DNA from: JAAUTT01 sp038213375
Lineage (GTDB): Bacteria > Bacteroidota > Bacteroidia > Bacteroidales > JAAUTT01
Reading direction: 5' to 3'
NCBI GenBank assembly: GCA_038213375.1
Contig: JBBQTB010000016.1
Coordinates: 1 to 64,000, forward strand
DNA length: 64,000 bases
Shown: piece after piece, positions 17,112 through 25,196 of the stretch
Numbering within the stretch: the first letter of the stretch is position 1
Layout: every line of letters starts with the position of its first letter
Notes under the pieces: model-generated
Told to the model about the DNA's origin: nothing
What the model saw: the letters and a program-made list of their open reading frames with translations, nothing else
Database searches by the model: none
Position numbers and translations under genes: made by a program

Positions 17112-19298
17112 TTAATATTTCTCAAACTCCTGATTATCAGCGTAACCATTCGCATTCAGGTTTAAATCGACCCCGGTCGGAAAAACAGCTGGTTTATGAT
17201 CTTGTTTGACAGGTTGTTTTGATAAAACCGTGTTCGAAAATTGGTGACCTGGATGAAAATTTTTCAGGTGTTGTTCCTGAGTCTTCCGCATTTTTGAGAT
17301 GCCCGAAAGTTCCTGTTCTGTTTTATAAAAAGAGAGGACACTTTTTAACTGATCGGCCTGGCTTGAAAGCTCTTCGGCACTCGATGACATTTCCTCGGCT
17401 GCGGCCGCATTTTTTTGGGTAACCGTATTCAATTGCATAATAGCAGTATTTACCTGGTTTGCACCCGAGTTTTGTTCTAGACTGGCTGCTGCTATTTCCT
17501 GCACAAGCACTGCTGTTTTTTGAATATCGGGAACAAGTTTTTGCAGCAATCGTCCGGAATCGTCGGCAATGCGAACGCTGCTTCTCGAAAGTTCACTAAT
17601 TTCCTTGGCTGCCGACTGGCTGTTTTCGGCCAGTTTACGAACTTCGGCAGCTACCACTGCAAACCCTTTTCCCTGTTCACCAGCACGGGCTGCTTCAATG
17701 GCTGCATTGATAGCCAGCAAGTCGGTTTTTTCGGCTATTTCGCCAATAATAGTAATTTTATCGGCTATTTTTTTCATGGCTTCCACGGTAATGGCTACGG
17801 CCTTATTTCCCTCAATGATGTCCGATGAAGCTTGGATAGCAATCTTTTCTGTTTGCCTGGCATTTTCGGTGTTTTGACTAATGTTCGACGACATTTGTTC
17901 CATACTGGTAGATACCTCTTCGGTATTCGATGCCTGTTCTGTTGAGCCTTGCGAAATCTGCATGGCCACCGATTGCAACTGCATGCTTGCCGATACTATG
18001 TTTTCAGTAGCGGTTTTAAATTCGCCGATCATTGACGAAATAGATTTTACCATTTCATCGAGCGCCCCCATTAACTCATCACTTTCGGACCGTTTAACAA
18101 GCGACACAGTCAAATCGCCATTGGCTATGGCTTTTGCCTTTTCTGTAATTTCGTTAAGCGATTGAATCAGGTTATTCAAATTGTTCCTGATGGTGTTAAA
18201 ATCACCGTTGTAATTATCAGTAATAATTGAAGGTATGTTGCCTTTTGATATCATCTCGACATACTCGGCAGCCACGTTTAACGGGCCAATTACTGCATCG
18301 AGGGTATTGTTTACACCATCCACAATATTCCTGAATTCGCCCTCATGTTTAGTGGCATCGGCACGTGCAGCTAATTTCCCTTGAAGGGCAGCTTGTGAAA
18401 GGGTATTAACGTCCACAATCATTAATTGCAAGGCTTCCTTTACTTCCTGTGACGATTTTGCCAAACTGGCTAATTCATCCTTACTCTGAACATTCAGGTC
18501 GACCTCTAGGTTGCCTTTTGCAATTTCTTTAAAAGCAGTATTTAGGATTTTTACTGCTGACGAAATGGACCGTATTACCCTAATGGCAAAGATAAGGCTC
18601 AACATCGTAAGCAATATATATACCACCCATAAAGAAATGCCAACGAGATGAGAAGCGTAATAAGATAATTCGCCTACGGCATCAGTAAATTGCTTGGGTA
18701 TACTTTCAAGTTTTTTTTCAGTTTCATTGAGAGAAGTTAATATTTCGCCCCGTTCCTTTTTGCTCGCTGCTTGTGTAAGCGCCACTACCTGGGCCTCATA
18801 TGTATTGGTAACCTGATCGGCTTCGGCCGCTATGCCAATAAGCTTTTTAACAATAGGGTTCCACAGCAATAAGTTTACGCGTGTGATAATCCTATCGGCC
18901 TCCTTGCGGTCAATTTCCTTAAAAACAACAGAGATGATGTCAACGGCCTCGTCATGAGGCTTATTTTTAATCAAGTCGGGGATTTTCGCAAATATAAGGG
19001 AATACGAATGCGCCTTTTGGATGTATTTTTTATAACTGCTAAAATATACGGTGTCGTTAAAAACCAAATATTTGTACAAGTTGGTTTGGGCATTGCTAAG
19101 GGCAACCGAATGTTCTCGTTCCAATCGCGAAAATGAAGTAACCATGGTAAGTGTGGTGCTTGTATAAGAAGCTAAAACTACCATTAATAAAACCACGATG
19201 GCCATGGAACCAACGATGGTATATATTTTATTCCCAATAGATTTTCTGAAAAAATGCATAAATCCCGGCCTCTTGGCCAACCCGTTGTTGTTTTTCAT
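17112..19298 (-). CDS. methyl-accepting chemotaxis protein (second module)
   Basis: The 728-residue receptor has TM1 at about 25-46, a periplasmic helical sensor of about 170 residues and TM2 near 218-240. Four HAMP-like units follow, then the signalling domain with EKTDLLAINAAIEAARAGE, near-identical to mcp1. The tail ends GVDLNLNANGYADNQEFEKY, so it shares both the NLN spacer motif and the aromatic pentapeptide with mcp1. The sensor halves of the two receptors differ, which fits duplication followed by change of ligand specificity. Its cheW lies 26 bp upstream. Confidence 0.93.
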   Translation of the reverse strand: MKNNNGLAKRPGFMHFFRKSIGNKIYTIVGSMAIVVLLMVVLASYTSTTLTMVTSFSRLEREHSVALSNAQTNLYKYLVFNDTVYFSSYKKYIQKAHSYSLIFAKIPDLIKNKPHDEAVDIISVVFKEIDRKEADRIITRVNLLLWNPIVKKLIGIAAEADQVTNTYEAQVVALTQAASKKERGEILTSLNETEKKLESIPKQFTDAVGELSYYASHLVGISLWVVYILLTMLSLIFAIRVIRSISSAVKILNTAFKEIAKGNLEVDLNVQSKDELASLAKSSQEVKEALQLMIVDVNTLSQAALQGKLAARADATKHEGEFRNIVDGVNNTLDAVIGPLNVAAEYVEMISKGNIPSIITDNYNGDFNTIRNNLNNLIQSLNEITEKAKAIANGDLTVSLVKRSESDELMGALDEMVKSISSMIGEFKTATENIVSASMQLQSVAMQISQGSTEQASNTEEVSTSMEQMSSNISQNTENARQTEKIAIQASSDIIEGNKAVAITVEAMKKIADKITIIGEIAEKTDLLAINAAIEAARAGEQGKGFAVVAAEVRKLAENSQSAAKEISELSRSSVRIADDSGRLLQKLVPDIQKTAVLVQEIAAASLEQNSGANQVNTAIMQLNTVTQKNAAAAEEMSSSAEELSSQADQLKSVLSFYKTEQELSGISKMRKTQEQHLKNFHPGHQFSNTVLSKQPVKQDHKPAVFPTGVDLNLNANGYADNQEFEKY

Positions 19299-19324
19299 TT
19301 CGTTATGTGTTTGATTTTAAATCG

Positions 19325-19810
19325 TTAATTGATTGATTTCTCTGTTTGTACCGTTGATTCTTTAATCGTATTCAGTTCGTCATTGGAAAACACTTTTTCC
19401 ACGTTAAGCAGCATAATAAACTCGTTTTGGAGCTTAAATATGCCTTGCAGGAATTCGGTATTGAAGTCCTTGCTCATGGGCGGTACCGGCTTGATGTCGG
19501 TGTCACCGATGGTGATCACGTCTTTTACACGGTCTACGATAGTCCCAATGCGGATTACTTCGGCACCTTTGGAGAGGTCGAACACGATCACCACAAATGA
19601 AGATTCGTCGGTGCGGTGCGGTAAATTGAATTTGGATCGCGACTCGAATACCGGCACCACTTCGCCCCGGAAATTGATGATCCCCCTAATGTAGGAGGGA
19701 GCGTTAGGCACATGAGTAATGCGTTGTTTCTGCAAAACCTCAAGTACATTGGCCACATTTACGGCAAAGAGCTCGTCGCAAACAATAAACGATAGATAAA
19801 TGTTGGTCAT
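19325..19810 (-). CDS. cheW: CheW coupling protein (copy 2)
   Basis: The 161-residue CheW domain protein opens TNIYLSFIVCDELFAVNVA and has the same GIINFRGEVVPVFESR strand as copy 1. It lies between cheA and mcp2. Its DNA is strongly similar to copy 1 over the whole gene, with more G and C at third positions. Two CheW proteins of this closeness may compete for the same CheA. Confidence 0.92.
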   Translation of the reverse strand: MTNIYLSFIVCDELFAVNVANVLEVLQKQRITHVPNAPSYIRGIINFRGEVVPVFESRSKFNLPHRTDESSFVVIVFDLSKGAEVIRIGTIVDRVKDVITIGDTDIKPVPPMSKDFNTEFLQGIFKLQNEFIMLLNVEKVFSNDELNTIKESTVQTEKSIN

Positions 19811-19865
19811 TTTGATATATATTTAGTTATGCTCATAAATTTCAAATTATCGATATTAAATAAGC

Positions 19866-19991
19866 TTTATATAAGTTAGAACTCTCTTGCTTTTTTTAAA
19901 CCTCTCAACCCTATTAAACTTGTGTGTTGTAATACGCAGGTTATTGCCCGTTTTTAAGGGGTTGGGGTAAAAAAGTGGTAACTTATATAAA
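19866..19991. mobile_element. 126-bp element with 13-bp terminal inverted repeats (MITE-like)
   Basis: TTTATATAAGTTA at 19866-19878 is repeated exactly in inverse as TAACTTATATAAA at 19979-19991. The interior has no reading frame. Pyrimidine-rich CCTCTCAACCC and purine-rich GGGGTTGGGG tracts inside can partly pair. It sits in the gap between cheA and cheW copy 2. Size and terminal repeats fit a miniature inverted-repeat element, but no clear target-site duplication is visible, and it could instead be a regulatory RNA structure. Confidence 0.5.
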
Positions 19992-20031
19992 CTCTATTGA
20001 TTTAAAGATTCCGGATTTTGAATTTTTTTTT

Positions 20032-22086
20032 TCAAACCGCCGTTTTCTTTTTAGTCATTTCGTTTGTTTTAAACAACTTATTTGTATCAATCATAAAAGC
20101 CAGATTTCCGTCTCCAAGCTGACTAGCTGAGGTGATATATTCCTGGTTTCGGAAAGAGCGGCCAAGAGGTTTGAGCACGGCCTGGTGTTCGCCAACAATT
20201 TTATCAGTTAGCAGCGCTATGATATGGTCGTTGTTTTTTATAACTACCACTTTTATTTTGTTGCCATATGAACCTTCGATATGTAATTTTTTGCGCAGGT
20301 TAACAAACGGTATTAATTGATCATTAAAATGAAGTGTAGCGGTATGGCTTCGTTTTGCGATCTCTTCGGCACCTATCTGACTGCAAATCATAATATCTGA
20401 CAACGGTACGGTAAAAAAAGAATCTTCGACGGTAAAAAGTAACGAGTCGATAATAGCCACAGATTGCTGCAGTTTTAAGGTAAATGAAGTACCCACACCT
20501 TCCTTTGAGTTAATCATAATGTCGCCACGAAGATCTATCAACTTTTTCCGCACCACATCCATGCCCACTCCCCTGCCCGACACTTCGGAAAGGTTTTCGG
20601 CTGTTGAAAACCCCGGAAGAAAAATGAAGTCAATAATCTCCTCACACGACGGTTTATCAGTTGCTTTAATCAGACCTTTATCAACTGCTTTTAACCGGAC
20701 TTTTTCGGTATCGATTCCCGAACCATCGTCCTCAACAACAATAATAACATAGTTGCCCGATTGATTTGCTGAAATTTTAATGATTCCGGTTTCGGGTTTG
20801 CCCGATTTTACACGATTTTCCGGTTCTTCAATCCCATGGTCGATGCAGTTGCGTATAATATGCATGAGGGGTTCGTTCAACTGGTCGATAGTGTTTTTAT
20901 CGAGTTCGGTATCGGTACCCTGTGTAACAAGCTCAATTTTTTTACCCAACTGTCGCGATAAATCGCGTATTAAGCGTTGAAATCGCAAAACGGTGTCACT
21001 TAATGGAACTAATCGTATTTCAAAAGCGTTGTTGCGAAATAGCTTGGAAAGGGCATCAACTCTTTCTACTAATGGTTTTAAAGAGACGAATTGCTCGCCA
21101 TGCGTTGCCAGAAGTAGTTGCGAATTTACCGTAATGAGTTCGCTCACTAAAAACATCAGGTTGTCGAGTTTTACTGAATCAACAGAAATTCGTTTTATAG
21201 TTTGTTTGGCAGACGATAGAACAGAATCGGATTTTTTATTAAACAACCGTAGTTTAAATTCATCTTCTTTGTTTATTTCTTTTGGTTTTCCTCCTTTTTC
21301 GACGTAATCGAGTATCGATTGTTCGGATTCATATTCACTTATCACTGTTTCATTGCCATTTTTCAATGCATCTTCGAATATATCCTTGTTCGATATTTGT
21401 GTGATAGAAACATTATCTTCAATAAAAAGGAATATATCTGAAATATTATTTTTACTTGCATTAGACGACAATATAATACTCCAGGCATCAGTAAGATTGT
21501 CGCTTAAATAACCAAGACGTGCAATTTGATAATTGCCAATTTGCGATAGTTCATCAAAAATCCCTACCAGACTTATGCCTCTAAAATATAGCTTCTCGTC
21601 GGTGCGGAGCAGAATATGCCATGTGTTGATTTGTAGAGCATTTGTTGGTTCTATAATTTCATATTCGGCAGAGGAAGATGTTACAATTCCTGTTTTTGTT
21701 TGCTTTAATATGTCGGTAATCTCTTGAATTAATTTACTGTGTGCTTCCTGATTATGTTTATCAGCCAAGTGTTCGTCTGCAATAAGTTTTCGAATATGAT
21801 CAAGAGATGCAAAAGTAAGATCAAAAATCTCCCTGTTAAAAGCTATTTCCTTATCCTTAATGAGCTGAAAAACGCTTTCCATGCAATGTGTGAACTCACA
21901 TACAAAATCGAAACCAAACATGCCGCTTACACCTTTAATAGTATGCATGGCACGAAAGGCCGATTCGATCAGTTCATTTTCGTTGGGCATCTTCTCTAAT
22001 TCCAACAGGTCCTTTTCAACTTTGTCTAACAGTTGATTTGCTTCTTCGTAAAATTTATCACGGAATTTATTCAATGAAGGATCCAT
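20032..22086 (-). CDS. cheA: chemotaxis histidine kinase CheA
   Basis: The 684-residue protein has the full CheA order. P1 (Hpt) holds H48 in AMHTIKGVSGMFGF. A P2-like regulator-binding region follows at about 150-250, then P3 dimerisation (about 300-365). P4 ATPase has MHIIRNCIDHGIE, DDGSGID and GRGVGMDVV, and P5 (CheW-like) runs from about 545 to 675. CheA phosphorylates CheY-type regulators in response to receptors. Its gene heads the cheA-cheW-mcp-cheW-mcp-cheR series, with a single-domain regulator just upstream. No cheB is seen in the window. Confidence 0.95.
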   Translation of the reverse strand: MDPSLNKFRDKFYEEANQLLDKVEKDLLELEKMPNENELIESAFRAMHTIKGVSGMFGFDFVCEFTHCMESVFQLIKDKEIAFNREIFDLTFASLDHIRKLIADEHLADKHNQEAHSKLIQEITDILKQTKTGIVTSSSAEYEIIEPTNALQINTWHILLRTDEKLYFRGISLVGIFDELSQIGNYQIARLGYLSDNLTDAWSIILSSNASKNNISDIFLFIEDNVSITQISNKDIFEDALKNGNETVISEYESEQSILDYVEKGGKPKEINKEDEFKLRLFNKKSDSVLSSAKQTIKRISVDSVKLDNLMFLVSELITVNSQLLLATHGEQFVSLKPLVERVDALSKLFRNNAFEIRLVPLSDTVLRFQRLIRDLSRQLGKKIELVTQGTDTELDKNTIDQLNEPLMHIIRNCIDHGIEEPENRVKSGKPETGIIKISANQSGNYVIIVVEDDGSGIDTEKVRLKAVDKGLIKATDKPSCEEIIDFIFLPGFSTAENLSEVSGRGVGMDVVRKKLIDLRGDIMINSKEGVGTSFTLKLQQSVAIIDSLLFTVEDSFFTVPLSDIMICSQIGAEEIAKRSHTATLHFNDQLIPFVNLRKKLHIEGSYGNKIKVVVIKNNDHIIALLTDKIVGEHQAVLKPLGRSFRNQEYITSASQLGDGNLAFMIDTNKLFKTNEMTKKKTAV

Positions 22087-22155
22087 ATTTGGTAATTTTG
22101 GAGTGTTGTTTTATAACATAAATATACTCCAAACCAAACCGTTATGGTGTAATAC

Positions 22156-22193
22156 AAAAGGATGATTTTTAAATATAAAAAGGATGATTTTTA
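22156..22193 (-). promoter_or_regulatory. 16-bp direct repeat upstream of cheA, possible operator
   Basis: AAAAGGATGATTTTTA occurs twice, starting at 22156 and 22178. The 22-bp period is two helical turns. It lies 70-107 bp upstream of the cheA start, between the regulator gene and cheA, where a dimeric activator or repressor could bind. Confidence 0.45.
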
Positions 22194-22267
22194 CCTCCTA
22201 CAAAATAACGATCAGGAATCATACTTTTGTACGAGAAAGAAAATAGATGTAAAAATTAAGAAGCAAC

Positions 22268-22633
22268 TTATCTGGCTGTTAAACTAAAATACTTGCTGAT
22301 AACACTCAAAAATAATTCGGTCATAACAGGTTTTTGCAAAAAATATTCGACGCCCAATTCAAATATTTCTTCGCAACGCTCGCTATACGCACTAATAAAT
22401 ACAATTGGGATAAATATCTTATTATCAATTAGATATTTAGTAAGTTCAATTCCATCGGTGTCCGGAAGCATTAAATCCATTAGAACTAAATCGAAATTTT
22501 TCGACATTGAAATAATTGAAAAAAACTCTTTACCATTTGATGCACGAGCTAAAGTAATATCATAATCACGCAATATTTCTTTTATCAAAAAAAAATTCAA
22601 ATCATTATCTTCAACAACCAAAATACTGTTCAT
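22268..22633 (-). CDS. single-domain response regulator (CheY-like)
   Basis: The 121-residue protein is a bare receiver domain: acidic pair ED at 8-9, phosphorylation site D53 in LVLMDLMLPDTDG, the conserved Ser in VFISAYSE and Lys in FLQKPV. With no output domain, it should act by protein contact, either on the motor or switch or as a phosphate sink. It is transcribed in the same direction as cheA and ends 181 bp upstream of it, which makes it the likely CheA target. A -7-like TAGTTTTG lies upstream at 22713-22720 (minus strand). Confidence 0.88.
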   Translation of the reverse strand: MNSILVVEDNDLNFFLIKEILRDYDITLARASNGKEFFSIISMSKNFDLVLMDLMLPDTDGIELTKYLIDNKIFIPIVFISAYSERCEEIFELGVEYFLQKPVMTELFLSVISKYFSLTAR

Positions 22634-22833
22634 ATTATTTTTAATTTATCGATTCAATTTTTAAAGTTAAAAAAATTAAATTTATAATACTCTTTACATG
22701 ATTAATATCCCTCAAAACTATTAAATTTACTAGACTATATTCTAATTTACTAAATAATTTATGAGGAATTACAATTACAAATTAATTGATATTCAGCTCT
22801 TATTTTTATGAATTAATATTATGGTTTTTTATA

Positions 22834-23508
22834 ATGGATTACATAGAAATTACACAAAATCGTATCATCCTAATCAACAAAATAATTGAAGCTCGCAGAG
22901 CCGAGGCTGTTGATTTTATTAGGAACATTGCTGAAAAGGTTGGATATTTCAATGCTATTAATCAGGTGCTTGAACCAGTGCTTATTGAGATTGGTGAAAT
23001 GTGGTCGGCGGAAAAACTTTCTTTAGCCCAGGGCTATGTAGCTGCAAAAATTACAGAAGACGTACTTCTTAATGCGGTTGAAACCAAAGAGTGGCAGGCG
23101 ATAACTGCCGAAAAACACACTCCGGTTGTTTTGGCAAATATTGAGGATGATTTTCATTCGCTGGGGCGTAAAATGGTGAGCACATTTCTGCAAGCCTCCG
23201 GATGGGAAGTGAACGATATGGGAAACGACGTTACTGCCCAAGAAATTGTAGATAAAGCCATTGAATTACATTCTCCGGTTATAGGTGTTTCGGCGATGAT
23301 GTACACTTCAGCGTTGAACATAAAAAAAGTAAGGCAGGAAATTGACAAACGTAAGTTGCAGCACAAAATAAAACTAGCAGTTGGAGGAGCCATTTTCAAA
23401 GTCCGTCCCGAACTAGTCCACGAAGTTGGTGGCGACGGCACTTGTGCAAGTGCCACCCAAGCTCCACAACTTTTCTCGGAATTATTAAAAACAATAAAAA
23501 TCATCTGA
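22834..23508 (+). CDS. corrinoid (cobalamin-binding) methyl-carrier protein, MtaC-like
   Basis: I start at 22834 (MDYIEITQNR); the 16 upstream residues are hydrophobic and not part of the family. Residues about 1-85 are the four-helix cap domain (VLEPVLIEIGEMW). Residues 95-220 are the B12-binding Rossmann domain with DFHSLG (H108, the axial ligand in DxHxxG) and VGGAIF. Such proteins carry a methyl group on cobalt between a substrate methyltransferase and MtaA or MetH-type acceptors. The next gene starts after one base, so translation is coupled. No substrate-specific methyltransferase lies near. Confidence 0.88.
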   Translation: MDYIEITQNRIILINKIIEARRAEAVDFIRNIAEKVGYFNAINQVLEPVLIEIGEMWSAEKLSLAQGYVAAKITEDVLLNAVETKEWQAITAEKHTPVVLANIEDDFHSLGRKMVSTFLQASGWEVNDMGNDVTAQEIVDKAIELHSPVIGVSAMMYTSALNIKKVRQEIDKRKLQHKIKLAVGGAIFKVRPELVHEVGGDGTCASATQAPQLFSELLKTIKII

Positions 23509-23509
23509 C

Positions 23510-24538
23510 GTGTTGCCAACCGATAGAGTATCCCTCCGTTTGCAAGGCAAACCAACAGACCGGGCTCCCTTCGCACCGCTAGCTCCGTTATATGGCGCCA
23601 GATTAATTTCATGCCCTCTCAACGAATACTATGCCAGCCCTCAAAAGTACCTTGAGGGACAAATGGCCATTGTGGATGCTCTTGAACCCGATATTTTGTT
23701 TACTCCTTTTGCTTTGGTGATGGAAGCTGAAGCATTTGGCAGCAAGGCTATATATTTTGAAAAGAACCCTCCTAACCTTAAAGTCCCTGCAATTGCAAGC
23801 TTGGCCGATATTGCCAATCTGTCAGTTCCGGATTTAGAAAACCACCCTTGCCTGATGTATTTGCTCGAAAGCACCCAACTGCTAGTGGAACAATATAAAA
23901 ACCAGATTCCCATAGCTGCTATTGTAAGTTCTCCCACTGAACTGCCTGCCCTGATTATGGGAATTGAAAACTGGATTGACACACTTTTGTTTCATCCCGA
24001 GGAAACCCGGCAGATGATGGAATTAATATCTTCATTTTTTGTAAAGTTCGCCAACTCCTTACTTTCTATAGGCGCTTCGTTTATCTTCACCCCTGCCAGT
24101 TTTTCAAACCCTACCGTTATTACACATAACATTGCCAAAAACATAATTGTTCCTGAATTGCGTAAACAATATGCAAAAATTAATGGCCCTATTGTTTTTC
24201 ATCATGGAGGTGCACGATTATTGCCATTTCTTGAGCTTCTGCACAATTTACCAAACGTGGTTGGTTTTGTGCTGGATCCACGTGATAGTTTCGACGAATC
24301 CAGAGCAATTATGGGAAACGACCTCGCCATCATGGGCAATATTAATGGACCTCTTTTGTTAAGAGCAAACCCCAAAACTATCGAAGGTTGGGTACTAAAA
24401 CTCTTGGAAAACCGTAAAAACGACAGCAAATATATAATGACCACTTCAAATGCAGACATCCCTTACGATACCCCTTTGAAAAATCTGAAAATAATTACGG
24501 AAACAATAAAAAAATATGAAATTAATGGAAATAGATAA
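23510..24538 (+). CDS. uroporphyrinogen decarboxylase-family methyltransferase (MtaA/CmuA-like)
   Basis: No ATG fits; the likely start is GTG at 23510, one base after the corrinoid gene stop. The 342-residue protein has the UroD-type barrel: RVSLRLQGKPTDRAPFAPL, LEPDILFTPFALVMEAEAFG, GPIVFHHGGARLLPFLEL and GNINGPLLLRANPKTIE. In MtaA, a late His-Cys pair binds zinc and activates the thiol acceptor. Here HHGG is present but I do not see the second Cys clearly, so catalysis needs checking. Paired with a corrinoid protein, it should demethylate or methylate the cobalt. The true acceptor is unknown. Confidence 0.85.
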   Translation: MLPTDRVSLRLQGKPTDRAPFAPLAPLYGARLISCPLNEYYASPQKYLEGQMAIVDALEPDILFTPFALVMEAEAFGSKAIYFEKNPPNLKVPAIASLADIANLSVPDLENHPCLMYLLESTQLLVEQYKNQIPIAAIVSSPTELPALIMGIENWIDTLLFHPEETRQMMELISSFFVKFANSLLSIGASFIFTPASFSNPTVITHNIAKNIIVPELRKQYAKINGPIVFHHGGARLLPFLELLHNLPNVVGFVLDPRDSFDESRAIMGNDLAIMGNINGPLLLRANPKTIEGWVLKLLENRKNDSKYIMTTSNADIPYDTPLKNLKIITETIKKYEINGNR

Positions 24539-24624
24539 AAATAAAAAAATATCAATTGCATTTCCACTAATTCTTTCATCTATTGGTTGTATTTCAATCT
24601 ATTTTCTATTTCAACGTATTAATT

Positions 24625-25194
24625 ATGAGCAAAAAATCTTCCATATCAATAATTGCATGTAGCATTTTCAAAAAGGAAATTAAGAGCCTTATTGAGAGTG
24701 GCCAATTAACAGGATCCTTTACCTTTGTTACTTCAGATTTGCATATGGTTCCGCAGCAATTGGACAAAGTGTTGGAAAAGCTAATTACTCCAAATTGTCT
24801 GCTGTGCTATGGTTCCTGTCATTCCCAGATGACGGAACAGCAAAATAAGGGCTTCATTCACCATGTAAAAGGTCTAAACTGCTGTGAAATTTTTTTGGGT
24901 AGCGAAACTTACCAAAAACTAAGAGCCGAAGGAGCATTTTTTCTACTTCCCGAATGGACTATGAAATGGGAACACATCTTTAAGGAACTACTTGGCTTTT
25001 TCGATTCTGTGCTGGCCTCGCAATTTATGACCGAAATGCATACAAAATTTATCTACATAAATACGGGAATTTCTCCTATACCGTCGGATACGCTTGAAGC
25101 CATCTGTCAATATTTTTCGTTGCCTGTCGAAATTATCGATATTGATTTAGTACATTTGAAAAATGCTATTGCGGAAGGCTTAAAACTTTTGTAA
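24625..25194 (+). CDS. DUF1638 domain protein
   Basis: The start is placed at 24625 (MSKKSSISIIACSIFKKEI). The 189-residue protein matches DUF1638: an IIACSIFKKEIKSL opening, HMVPQQLDKVLEKLI, and CLLCYGSCHSQM with a conserved cysteine set (C73-type YGSC). The family is typically found beside corrinoid methyltransferase genes; its biochemical role is not established. A metal- or corrinoid-related function is suggested by the Cys and His residues. It ends two bases before the start of the kinase gene, in one operon. Confidence 0.75.
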   Translation: MSKKSSISIIACSIFKKEIKSLIESGQLTGSFTFVTSDLHMVPQQLDKVLEKLITPNCLLCYGSCHSQMTEQQNKGFIHHVKGLNCCEIFLGSETYQKLRAEGAFFLLPEWTMKWEHIFKELLGFFDSVLASQFMTEMHTKFIYINTGISPIPSDTLEAICQYFSLPVEIIDIDLVHLKNAIAEGLKLL

Positions 25195-25196
25195 CC

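Noticed and set aside
22222..22229. Perfect -7-like TACTTTTG on the plus strand
   Set aside because: No plus-strand gene follows for 600 bp and a minus-strand gene lies in between; chance match in AT-rich DNA.
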